Shown in pieces: positions 32,616 through 42,860 of a DNA stretch of 64,000 nucleotides; the first letter of the stretch is position 1; every line of letters starts with the position of its first letter. The notes beneath the pieces are model-generated. The model had not been told where the DNA came from and made no database searches. It was given only the letters and a program-made list of their open reading frames with translations. The DNA lies in contig NC_090323.1 in NCBI RefSeq assembly GCF_040869045.1, forward strand, positions 263,070,392-263,134,391, written 5' to 3'. The position numbers and the translations under genes were made by a program. Source of the DNA: Eurosta solidaginis (lineage: Eukaryota > Arthropoda > Insecta > Diptera > Tephritidae).

Positions 32616-32969
32616 GCCTCCATTACTGATACTTAGCATAGACTTGACTTGGCTTGCGAACTGTCACTTACAGTTCTGTTAAATGAACATTGCATGTTAC
32701 TGATTACTCAAAACTTAACTTGACTTAGAAGTCTGTTGAATTTTGATTTTCTATGTAAGTTCTAAGTGACGTTTACATTTTGAGATGCCATTTGTTTGTT
32801 TCCACTTCATTTTGACATTTTGTCATACAAATTGACATTTATTTAAAAATAAATTTCAACGCTGATTATGATGCCAGATTTTATGCGCCAAGTGGAGTAT
32901 AATCGTGGCTAAGTTGCCAAGTTTACGCCAAGTCAAGTCAAGTCTATGCTAAGTATCAGTAATGGGGGC
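32616..32969. mobile_element. TIR MITE family M3
   Basis: 354 bp with inverted ends of about 40 bp: GCCTCCATTACTGATACTTA at the left and the complement of GCCCCCATTACTGATACTTA at the right. Flanked by TTAA (left) and TTTA (right), an imperfect duplication. No coding frame. The superfamily is not clear. Confidence 0.78.
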
Positions 32970-33122
32970 TTTACCAACTACCAAGTCAGCCTTTCTAGCT
33001 ACCCCATCAAAACCTATCACACTTATACAACTCTGTGCTCACCAACGCCATCTTTTATTGAGATTTCGGAGCCATATGTGAAAAGCAGCCGCATTGTAAA
33101 CTTTACCAAGTAGCGCAACTAA

Positions 33123-33346
33123 AGCTGGAGACATTGGTGCTTTATCGGTAACCGTATCGGTAACCTTTTAACAGCTGATTGACCAACCTTATGAGAATCA
33201 ATGCAATCGATTATTGGCGACGCTAAGGTCGTAACCGTATCGTAGCCAACCAATTGGGTTTTGGTTTACCATCGTAACGATAAACAGCTGATTACGTTAG
33301 GGATACGGATACAGCGATACGGCATACGACACCAATGACTCCGGCT
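33123..33346 (+). mobile_element. Harbinger-type MITE M2 inside M1
   Basis: 224 bp, starts AGCTGGAGACATTGGTGC, ends with its inverted partner CACCAATGACTCCGGCT, with the 3-bp duplication TAA (33,120-33,122 and 33,347-33,349). The first 60 bases match the right terminus of the Harbinger element at 32,494-32,550. Confidence 0.9.
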
Positions 33347-33449
33347 TAACAGCTGATAGCTCAAAATTTGCACACACACAAACATCACCAATGGCCATAT
33401 TACGGAAATCTTAGGGAAATTGAAGTTAAATTTTTAAACAGACATAAAA

Positions 33450-33816
33450 GCCATCATCCGGTGGCAAAATCCTGAGCCAGATAAATAATTTTGCATGTAA
33501 ATGCAACAACAACGATTTGAGCCAGATAAATCCAGATAGAAGTCTGGTTCAATTTGTGAGCCAGATAATTTGTTAATTACTTCTTTTTAGGTTGTCAACG
33601 CGGCTTTTAATATACCTACTTTTTCAAAAAAAAAATTTCGCTGTTTAGCCTTGCGCCGTATGAGTTAAATGAAAAACAGCGGCGACATCTACCTATCACA
33701 TTTCACGTGTGTGAAAATTTCACGACATCTGCTTCTCAAGTCTCTCAATGATCCAGAGCATTCCCGTGAGAATTGAGCATGAGCCGGAGCTGTAAAACTC
33801 ACTGAAAAACGGCAAA
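33450..33816. mobile_element. unclassified 0.37-kb insertion inside M1
   Basis: Interrupts M1 between acataaaa and tgtcttaattttgg. Contains a CAA-repeat tail-like stretch and repeated gagccagataa motifs. No inverted ends or coding frame seen; a duplication of about AAAA is possible. Confidence 0.55.
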
Positions 33817-34048
33817 AATGTCTTAATTTTGGAATATATAACATCTAGAACACCTTAATTGCAGTAATTGAAAGAAAATGTTTGCTTATAAACAAGTATT
33901 TAATTATTTTTTCTAAATTTATCTTTAATATTGATGCAATGATTGATCCAATGCAACTCCGCTCTTCCTACTGTTCTTCATTCCACTCCATTCCAGTGTC
34001 TCTTTCATTGAATTGGGGTGCCTTCCACTCTATTCGCAACATAACCAT

Positions 34049-34315
34049 CATGGTTCAATTATGTACAGGTTGGCTCATCTCATCAGCTGATTTTATTATG
34101 TCATTGCATGGTCGAAGGGATTGTCAAAAGGAGATGGCAATCTCGAAATGAAACCAACACATTGGCAACATTTTACTTACATATACAAAAACTGCTAAGT
34201 TTTATGTTTCCATTCCATACCGTTCGCACCAACACCGATACCCAGATTTTGACAATTTGAACAGACATATTTTGTTGCTTTACAGATGAGCCAACCTGTA
34301 TATAGTTGAACCATG
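34049..34315. mobile_element. TIR MITE family M4, copy 1
   Basis: 267 bp, ends CATGGTTCAA...TTGAACCATG and an extended inverted CAGGTTGGCTCATCT. 8-bp duplication ATAACCAT (34,041-34,048 and 34,316-34,323). No coding capacity. Confidence 0.88.
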
Positions 34316-34320
34316 ATAAC

Positions 34321-35128
34321 CATTGTTTAATAGCCGTGTTTTTTAACACGCGCGTATACGTTTCGTTTGCGCGTGTTAAAAAACGCCTATCTTCGCTTAG
34401 ATAATGCTTAGGAGACCCATCTAGCGGCTGTGGTAAAACAACTAGCTACAGCAACAGGGTGTACCGAAAAGCGGAGACGCAACGCTCTGATGGCCATAGG
34501 GTATAACATATAGCTGAATCAGTTGCGATGAATTGTGGACACACATATAATACATAGAATTAGTGTACAGGGTGAAACAAAGACACATATTTCAGTTACA
34601 TCTGAGTATAATGCGTATTGAAATTTAGTAGGACAAAATTTATGCGCAGCAATTTCAGAGGTGTATTTATAGTTTGTCTCTTAGCAGTCAATATAAAGTT
34701 TAAGCGTAAACGGATATACGCGTGTTAAAAAACACGGCTACTATATAGTTTGGCAGCTTAATTCGAGGTTATGTTGCGAATAGAGTGGAAGGCACTCGCA
34801 GGCCGTGAAAATAGGCACTCGAATGGAGTGGAATGAAGAACAGTAGGAAGACCAGAGTTGCATTGGATCAATCATTGCATCAATATTAAAGATAAATTTA
34901 GAAAAAATAATTAAATACTTGAGTATAAGCAAACATTTTCTTTCAATTACTGCAATTAAGGTGTCCTAGATGCTATATATTCCAAAATTATAACATTTTA
35001 TGTCTGTTTAAAAATTTAACTTCAATTTCCCTAAGATTTCCGTAATATGGCCATTAGTGATGTTTGTGTGTGTGTGCAAATTTTGAGCGATCAGCTGTTA
35101 GTTGCGCTACTTGGTAAAGTTTACAATG
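34321..35128 (-). mobile_element. M1 MITE, copy 4 (inverted), interrupted by M5
   Basis: Starts CATTGTTTA at 34,321 and ends AAAGTTTACAATG at 35,128, with the duplication ATGATAAC (34,313-34,320 and 35,129-35,136). The left duplicate overlaps the end of M4, so this insertion came after M4. Confidence 0.9.
34330..34740. mobile_element. TIR element M5 inside M1 copy 4
   Basis: 411 bp. Inverted ends of about 22 bp, TAGCCGTGTTTTTTAACACG at the left and its complement at the right. The left end also contains a second inverted copy of the motif (cgcgtgttaaaaaac near 34,370). The target duplication is unclear; TA is possible. Confidence 0.75.
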
Positions 35129-35956
35129 ATGATAACCATTGTGTATAAGTACAAGTGTGTTGACTTCTTTCTGACAGGCACTCGCTTAAGTTAGGATAAC
35201 GGGAAAATCTGGGTTGCCATTGTTTTTTCGGTTGAAAACGGTCTATTAGGGTTCTGTTCACCAACGTAAAAGATTGAAACAGGGTTTATGTATTCACAAA
35301 ATTGTTGCTCCTGTTACACATCATTCTAATATTTTTCATGGCGAAAATTGCACAGTTCAGAGTTATTGATTTTCATTGAAAATTTAATTTATTACAAGAG
35401 GTTACTCCTCTAAGTGTAAAAAGCACAGAAAGGTAGAGTTTTTCAAATTATTGTGAAAAACTTTTTAAACACAACAACAAAGTATATCGATAAAATATTT
35501 TCTATGATTTCTGAATTTCTGTACCCAAGTTCATTATATTTGTGTAATACAATAATCTGGAAACCGCATTTTTAAATGAAAAAACAACAATGTTACACGT
35601 GTGGCGCTTTATATTTTGTTACGTTTTTCTAGACTTTTTGACACTAATTTAAATAAATTTTGCTATGTCCGTATGTTTCGCATTTTTGGAGCCTAAAAGT
35701 CTCTATTATTTATATTTCTTTGAAAATGTATGCAACTATTTCACCTGTAAATCCTATAAAGTTGTATTAAAATATCAAATGCAACTCAGTTTAAAGTACT
35801 CGTACGTACTAAAAATGCAACTCTAGACCTGATATTTGCATCAGGTGAGCGAGGCTGTTTGTAATTTTGATGTTTATCGCTTAGTTTACACACTTGGTAT
35901 TGTACACTATGAACATAACCTCAATTTGAAGCTGGCAAACTATATAGTAAACAATG

Positions 35957-36989
35957 AGCAGCCGAGCAGCAATTCTCCCTGACGGAAAAAAATACAGACA
36001 TTGTTGTTTTTAACTACTTTATATTCTACAATTTTTATGCAATTTAATTGCTGATATACAGGTATTTTAAGGCAAATTTTCACCGAGCGCCGCTTGACTG
36101 TGCTCTTGACCATAGTACAGGTTTACAAGTATGATATGTATGAGAAGGAAACAATTCCTTGCTCTTTCTAACACACTTCCGTTTGACACTTCGTTCAGTG
36201 TCAAACTATTGTGGAACTCAGTGGAACCTGCGTGGAACATGCGTTTGACACTGAAAGAAGTGTCAAAATTACAGAGGTTGCTGTCGTGGAAATGACCCAG
36301 GGAAACAAAAAACGGACCGGAATATGCGATATGGGTTGCTGTGATGGTACATTTTTTTAAACGAATTTAGTATGAAAACGTAGATAGGTCCACTGGGTCC
36401 AAAAGAAAATTATACAAAAGTCTTGAATTGGGGTATCTGAGGAAGCGTAGTTATTCCAGCATTAAGAATACAAACACGGGTGCTAAGTTTTTCTACCCGT
36501 TCAAAAGTTCTCCACGAAAAACAGTTTGAAACCGAGGTCGACTGCTATAACCCGTCCAAAAATGTGGAAAGAGAAATGAAAAGACGCGTTTTGTCCTGTT
36601 AACAATAGTTCAAAGACAAAAAGTATTCGAATTATTGGCAGCGTGCCAAAAACGCGTCTATTAATACCTCCCCTGACGGGTTTGGTCGTGTTTTAGCAAT
36701 CGTCCCCGGTAACAAAGTATCACAATTTGTTAATTAAAATTGTACAAAATATATGGATTTTAAAGAGAGATGTAATTAAGTGCTCGTTTGAAAGTAAATA
36801 AGGATATTTCTTTGTAATTTTACAATAAAAATTTTACGCAGTTTTCGATAGCAGCTACTACACTTTTTTTTGGTTCTAAGAAGTACAACAGTGCCAAATA
36901 GCATCCACAAAGAAAAACCAACAAAAACAAGCATTTTATCAGGTGAGCGCGGCTGTGTATGTGCGTGCTGCTACATATCCTACTTGTAG
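35957..36989. other. gene-free interval with paired hairpins
   Basis: No gene. Two short perfect hairpins, TTTGACACT...AGTGTCAAA, at 36,182-36,205 and 36,244-36,267, are separated by three GTGGAAC direct repeats. Otherwise AT-rich. Confidence 0.55.
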
Positions 36990-37739
36990 CAAAGAGGATA
37001 AATACAATAAGAGCCATTGTAAACTTTACCAAGTAGCGCAACTAACAGCTGATCGCTCAAAATTTGCACACACACACAAACATCACTAATGGCCATATTA
37101 CGGAAATCTTAGGAAAATTGAAGTTAAATTTTTAAACAGACATAAAATGTTATAATTTTGGAATATATAGCATCTAGGACACCTTAATTGCAGTAATTGA
37201 AAGAAAATGTTTGCTTATACTCAAGTATTTAATTATTTTTTCTAAATTTATCTTTAATATTGATGCAATGATTGATCCAATGCAACTCTGGTCTTCCTAC
37301 TGTTCTTCATTCCACTAAATTCGAGTGCCTATTTTCACGGCCTGCGAGTGCCATCCACTCTATTCGCAACATAACCTCGAATTAAGCTGCCAAACTATAT
37401 AGTAAACAATGATAAGAGCCGTCACCCGTTAGTTTGTGGCGATTATCTCGCTGGAAATTGAAAAAATTGTTGCCGAATGTTTTCTGAGAGGGACATTTTT
37501 AATTGTCTCGCATTTATCCATGTCGTGTAAGCGCCTTGCGCAACTGTTGTTTTTGGAAAGAGAATTAAATAAATAAATTAAATACAGTCGAAAAATAAAC
37601 ACAAATACCCCACGAAAATGTATAAAAGACATTTATAAACATCTCGCCCAAAAAAAAAGTAGCGACTACCTCTCAGTATACATCGAGTAAATGCCAAAAA
37701 AATAACGAGTGACGGCTCTTATTGTATTTATCCTCTTTG
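36990..37739. mobile_element. TIR element directly upstream of the CTCF-like gene, containing an M1 MITE
   Basis: Inverted ends of about 38 bp starting CAAAGAGGATAAATACAATA, one mismatch, flanked by the 7-bp direct repeat CTTGTAG (36,983-36,989 and 37,740-37,746). Own sequence is about 345 bp once the M1 insertion and its duplication are removed. No coding frame. A CAAAG start would suit hAT, but a 7-bp duplication also occurs in P-like elements. Confidence 0.85.
37015..37411 (+). mobile_element. M1 MITE, copy 5
   Basis: 397 bp, inserted in the left inverted end of the surrounding element, with the 8-bp duplication ATAAGAGC (37,007-37,014 and 37,412-37,419). Confidence 0.92.
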
Positions 37740-37780
37740 CTTGTAGACCTGTACTATGTTCTTGATCACTGTGTGGCGCA

Positions 37781-37786
37781 TATAAA
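37781..37786 (+). promoter_or_regulatory. possible TATA box of the CTCF-like gene
   Basis: TATAAA about 97 bases before the first in-frame ATG and 42 bases downstream of the TIR element. An upstream exon is also possible: an acceptor-like attacag lies near 37,847. Confidence 0.3.
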
Positions 37787-37882
37787 TCGTGTTTGATATC
37801 GATCAAAGGTGTAGCGACCTCTGTGAGGAAAGTAAAATGCAAATTACAGTACTCTGGACCCCTAGAAACTGAAGCTGCCAGA

Positions 37883-40189
37883 ATGTCTGAAGCAATCGAA
37901 GAGGATGGCGAAGTACACGATTTGGAAACTATTATACGTGCGTTAAATAAAGAGATCGAAGTGGACACCTACAGCCCGAGTGACAATCTTGATGAGTGCG
38001 CTGATGAAGATGGAAGAACTATAAGCCTTGAATATGGAGATAAGCAATATTGTTTGGATGCAGATGAAAATTTTCGTTCAAATACCTTTACTGCTTCGGG
38101 CAGTGAAGAAAGCCGTTCAAGGACTATAACAGCGAGCCATACAACTAAACCAAAAGGTAAGCTCTATTTCTGTGTATCAAGCTATCAACGTCATAAAATC
38201 TTTTTTTTTCAGTATTAAATCCTTCTACGGTATTAATCAAAAATTCACAAGTTAAAACAGAAAACGAAAAAATTGTAGCAGATTCACCGAACCAAGAGAT
38301 TTACGAGTTTGATGAGCTCGAAGAGCTCAGAGTAACAGGCGAAGTGACTGATCAGCGAGGGAAAACATCGCCGAAACTGACACCCGTAATACGGAAAAAC
38401 TCAAATAGTGTAACCAAAGATAAATGGCATTTCGTCTGCCCCCATTGTGATTATACAGCACCTAAACGATATATGCTTTCTCGTCACATGAAAACACATT
38501 CTGATGTACTTCTTTTTGTTTGTTCTGTATGTGATAAGGCTTTCACAACAAAGCATACATTAAAAAATCATATCAACGTACATCTCGGTAACAAGCCATA
38601 CGCGTGTAAGTCATGTGAAAAGTGCTTCACAACACCTAGCGAATTGCAGAGACACATTCGATACAAACACACTCACGATAAGAGACACAAATGTACAGAA
38701 TGCGATTATGCTACTGTAGAATTGAGTAAGTTACGCTGTCATATACGTACCCACACCGGTGAACGTCCATATCAATGTCCTCATTGCACATATGCCTCTC
38801 CGGACAACTTTAAATTAAAACGTCATTTACGTACACATACTGGTGAAAAGCCATATCAATGTGATATATGCCAGTCGCGTTTCACGCAGTCAAATTCACT
38901 TAAATCCCATAGACTTATACATAGTGTGGATGACAAACCAGTATTTCAATGTGCGTTATGTCCAACGACTTGCAGCCGTAAAGCGGATTTACGTATACAT
39001 GTTCAAAATTTACATTACTCAGACACACCTTTACCTTGTTGGAGATGTGGCAAAGAACTACCAGATAGATATAGCTACAAAATGCATTTTAAAACACATG
39101 CAGGTGAACGATGCTTTAGGTAAGTCAACACCTTTTTGTTAATGCTAGTTATTTCGAAGTTTAACAGGTTTCTTTTATTAAAAAGATGTGATTTATGCCA
39201 TCATAAGTCGATATCAATGCGAAATTTGCAAATCCATAAACAAATTCACAGCAATGAAAAACCATTTGCCTGTGAGTTATGTGATCAAACCTTTCGGCAG
39301 AAGCAATTGCTTACGCGTCATACAAACTTATATCACACGATAAATAATGTACCACCTCCAAAACTGGAAAAGATACATCATTGTCCATATTGTTCACGTT
39401 CTTTTGCCCATAAAGGTAATATGGTTCGGCATATGCAAATTCATGACAATACACCAGATCAAGAAAATAGACGAACACGGCTTTACAATCAACACGAAGA
39501 CGAGTATATACTTGGTGATGAATCGATAAATGGGGAAATTTATGAAGAATTTGAAGTCATCAACGAAGCCGAGACGAAAGATATTGACAATTATGTCATT
39601 GTAGAAACAATCGAACCAACGACCAGCAAGAGTCACAGTAATCTAAGTAGCAATATGGTACAATCTAAGGTCGCGATAGATGAAAATGAACCTGAATTTC
39701 AAAACATACAATCAATAGTAAAAATAGAGGAAACTGATGAAAAAGTTTAAACGAAGTTTGTGGAAAGAATTATAGAAGACGATAGTGTAGCTCCTGGCTT
39801 TATGGTAGTAAAAGTTCTGCAAAGTGACGATGAATTGGATGAGAATGACGATAATTGTGTTGTTTTAACTAACTTGGAGCACTTAAAATCGATGGGTAAA
39901 GAATACATATAAGTAAATAAAGGCAAATATTCCTTCTACATGCAACGTATACATTTTTATGTACCTTTTAGATGAAAAACATGAAAATAAATATAAGATG
40001 GATATAGATGTGGACAATTGCTTCGGGTTTAACGTAAGTAAATGCAAATAAGCAGTCCTCTTGCTACTTTAAAAACATTTTGCTATTATTATTTTTTTTC
40101 GTTTTTATAAGACGGAAGACGACAGAGCACCTGATGACATTGATGAAGAAGAAGTTCTACTAAACATCGTCGAGGAAAATCAATTTTAA
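37883..40189 (+). CDS. CTCF: CTCF-like eleven-zinc-finger protein, five exons
   Basis: Exons 37,883-38,156, 38,213-39,119, 39,186-39,895, 39,972-40,033 and 40,112-40,189, all with GT/AG borders and consistent phases, about 676 codons. An acidic N-terminus of about 163 residues is followed by eleven C2H2 fingers (about residues 164-476). Diagnostic fingers follow the order of animal CTCF: CDYATVELSKLRCHIRTH, CTYASPDNFKLKRHLRTH, CDICQSRFTQSNSLKSH and CDQTFRQKQLL. An acidic C-terminal tail follows. CTCF is a nuclear insulator protein that binds DNA with this finger array. The N-terminus is shorter than I recall for Drosophila CTCF, so this may be a paralogue. An in-frame TAA (39,748-39,750, about codon 582) is followed by 48 coherent codons and two well-formed exons; see findings. 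Confidence 0.82.
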
Positions 40190-40310
40190 TTAGTTTTAGG
40201 TGTAATTGGTTATTGGATATAGTGCTATGTAAACGCGTACATATACGACGTCTATAGGATAATCTGCAATATGCTTGCGAAATACGCTTTGTAACTAAAA
40301 TAGTACAGTG

Positions 40311-40316
40311 AATAAA
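40311..40316 (+). terminator. polyadenylation signal of the CTCF-like gene
   Basis: AATAAA about 120 bases after the final TAA, in an AT-rich 3' untranslated region. A second AATAAA-like run is close by. Confidence 0.55.
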
Positions 40317-40529
40317 TAATACATAATGAAAATAAAATTATGCATTGATATCGTATCATATTATGATGTTACATATCACATCACCTCATCATTTAACAAT
40401 CATATCATATAATAATATATGAAAACAATGGTAATAACGTGAATGGTGATTTTGTCATACTAGAGTGTTGTTAAAATTTGTCTCGAATATACCCGGGTAG
40501 GTATGCTTGTCGAAGAGGCGAATAAAATA

Positions 40530-41187
40530 CCAAATTCAAAGGGGTTATGTAGCGCAACCCTTTCAGGTTGCCAGCGCAATGTATAGCTCTCCAAACCCAG
40601 TTGTCAACCTCACCTATCCGTGGCGAATGGGATTCAAGGGGTTGTGTAGCGCAATATATAGCTTCGCCAACCCAATTGTCAACCTTACCTTCGAGCGGCG
40701 AATCCCGTTTCCCTAACAGACGAGGCTCTGGCGACCCCAAGCTCCTCATGGAACTTGGGGGTGGGGAAGGAGGGATGGCCTGAAGGTTCAATGTGGCCAT
40801 ATAAATCGTTCCCGAGATGGTCGGGCCAGCACCTTAATGGTGCTGTGTTACCGGAGCGTATCGGATCTGTATCCGACAAAGGACCATCACATCGATAACA
40901 CTCCCCAAAGCCTTCGGGGAGTAACCTAATCGCTACAACAACAACAACATCCGTGGCGAATCCCCTTTCATTAACAGCCGAGGCTCTGGCGACCCCGAAC
41001 TCCTCATAGATCTAGGGGGAGGGAGGGTGGGATGGCCAAGAAGGTCGCATGTGGTCATAACAAATCGTTCCCAAGATGGTCGGGCTTGGTACCGGAACGT
41101 ACCGGATCTGCATCCGGCAAAGGACCATCAACATCGATAACACTCAAGGCCTTCGGGCAGTGTCCTTATCGCTACAACAACAACAAA
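40530..41187 (+). repeat. duplicated SINE/LINE 3' tails ending in CAA repeats
   Basis: Two similar blocks (about 40,690-40,949 and 40,950-41,187). Each runs gaggctctggcgacccc, tcgttccc-aagatggtcggg, atccg-caaaggaccatca, gccttcggg..., and ends in cgctacaacaacaac. Before them, a unit of about 90 bp (ggggttrtgtagcgcaa...tgtcaacct) is repeated at 40,540 and 40,640. The CAA tails and the duplication suggest SINEs or 3' ends of a LINE. No protein. Confidence 0.65.
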
Positions 41188-42588
41188 GAGAAAGATGTAT
41201 CGATATCACAGCTCATTATTTCACACTATGATATAGCATGTCACATCACATCCTCACTTAACACGTCACATCTTGTAATACTAAATACAGCGAGTGGTAG
41301 TTAGTTACTGTTGTGAATGGTGAATGTGTCTACTAGAGTTTTGTTAATATTGGCCTCCACTATATTACGGGCATGCAAAGTCTCTGCCCCCACCTCCTCA
41401 ATCGACTAAATGTTCATAATATAAAGTTCGTAATATAACTTCACAGTTTGGGTAGACAGGGTCGCCCTAGGTAGAGGTTTGCAAAGCCCTCCAGGTATAT
41501 TTCTGTTATGAAAAGCTTTTCTATAAAAACGCGTCTGCCTTGTAGATGTTTATAGGCAAATTAAAAAGGCGCCAAAACACCAAAAAATGGAAAAGAAACT
41601 CGGCCTTAACCGAGATCTTCGCAAACTCGTATGCCTGATTCCAGAAAATGTCCCGTTATCTAGTCCTCTTCCTTGCGGGAAGGCAGTAAATGCTGAATTA
41701 CCGTGTGACACAAAGTCTTTTGCCTGATAATATTGGGCCACCTCATCTTCGTCAAAGTAGGATTAGTAAAATTAGAAATTGTCGTGTTGCCCTGGTCTCG
41801 TGCTGAATCCTTTTTAAGATTGACCAGGCGCACCCAAATTTCTCAGCCGCCGCCCTCCTCGCCGCGACAGGTAGGGCAGGAAAGTCAATGCTTACACCCC
41901 TTACCCAAGGCTTTATACAAAAGCTCATCCGTCACATCCTCTTCAGGTCAGAAGAAGAGACAGTATTTACTGCCACTAGAGTACTCAAGCGGGCGGAATC
42001 AAAATTGTCTTTTTGGAAAGTCGAAAAAGCAGCTAATTTTAAGAAATAAAACACCATGGCGCACAGGTTTTAAATTTAGTTGCGGCTTTTTGACATAATT
42101 TTCTATGAGCTATCTGTCAAGAAAGCTGTAACTAAATATAAAACCTATTTTTAAATGGTTTTATTTAGCTTGACTTGACAGGCATGCACGGCCGTTGCAC
42201 AGTGTAACTTTTTTCACTTTTAGGATGCCAAAATTAATAACAGCCAAACCAATGGAGCAATTCATTTGAAATTTTGCAGTGTGGTTGCAGATACCTAAAT
42301 CTGATTTGAGAACAAAAATGGGCGTGATCCGCCCACTTTTTCTCCTTGCCCTCATATAAGGTGAAATTTCACATAATCATATTTTCTACTTTAAAAGCAT
42401 TTTCCAGTGCCAATATAAATAAATATTGTCTAGATTTCTTAGCTTTAGCTTAGAGGCTTTTGATTAATATTTAAAAGATTTTATTTTCAAAGTGAAACAC
42501 AACATATGTAGGTATATATATTTGGAAAAACTGAATCGAAATACATATGTACTTATAAATGAAAAGTGATATTTTAACTGGTATAAAG
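41188..42588. other. no gene recognised; possible decayed coding relic
   Basis: The interval holds only short frames. Minus-strand stretches around 41,580-41,900 read like decayed protein (e.g. EKFGCAWSILKRIQ) broken by stops; I cannot assign them. The segment at 42,190-42,240 (cagtgtaacttttttcactt) recurs inverted near 63,310-63,335. Confidence 0.4.
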
Positions 42589-42860
42589 TTAGTCGGAGTC
42601 AATATCATCAACATGCTCTGGTTCAGATAATAAGCCAATAACTTCACTCGTTAATGCTCGTCGCTTTGACCTAAGAGTTATCCGCAAACTGTTTATGAAC
42701 AGGTCTGACGATATCAGCAATCTGTGCAGCAAATCCAAGTTACTACAAATTCTTGACTTTTTTGTGGTGAAAAGTACACGATAGTTTCGTGCATCTTTGT
42801 TTCTGGACTCTTGAGCTTCTTCCGAAAGTTGACCAATAGGAAGAATAGCAGACACGGTTA

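Larger units (their letters stand above)
34046..35911. mobile_element. hAT-like TIR element M8 inside M1
   Basis: Ends CATTGTGTATAAGTACAAG (resuming at 35,137 after two insertions) and the complement of CATAGTGTACAATACCAAG. Exact 8-bp duplication AACATAAC (35,912-35,919; the left copy is just before 34,046). Own sequence is about 780 bp with no recognisable gene. Insertions of M4 and another M1 occurred within 3 bases of its left end. Confidence 0.78.
33092..35956 (+). mobile_element. M1 MITE, copy 3: host of nest II
   Basis: Starts CATTGTAAACTTTACC and ends ATATAGTAAACAATG 2,865 bp later, flanked by the exact 8-bp duplication AGCAGCCG (33,084-33,091 and 35,957-35,964). The recognisable M1 sequence is split by four insertions, at 33,123, 33,450 and 34,046 and, within the last, at 34,049-35,136. 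The family length without insertions is 397 bp. Confidence 0.9.
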
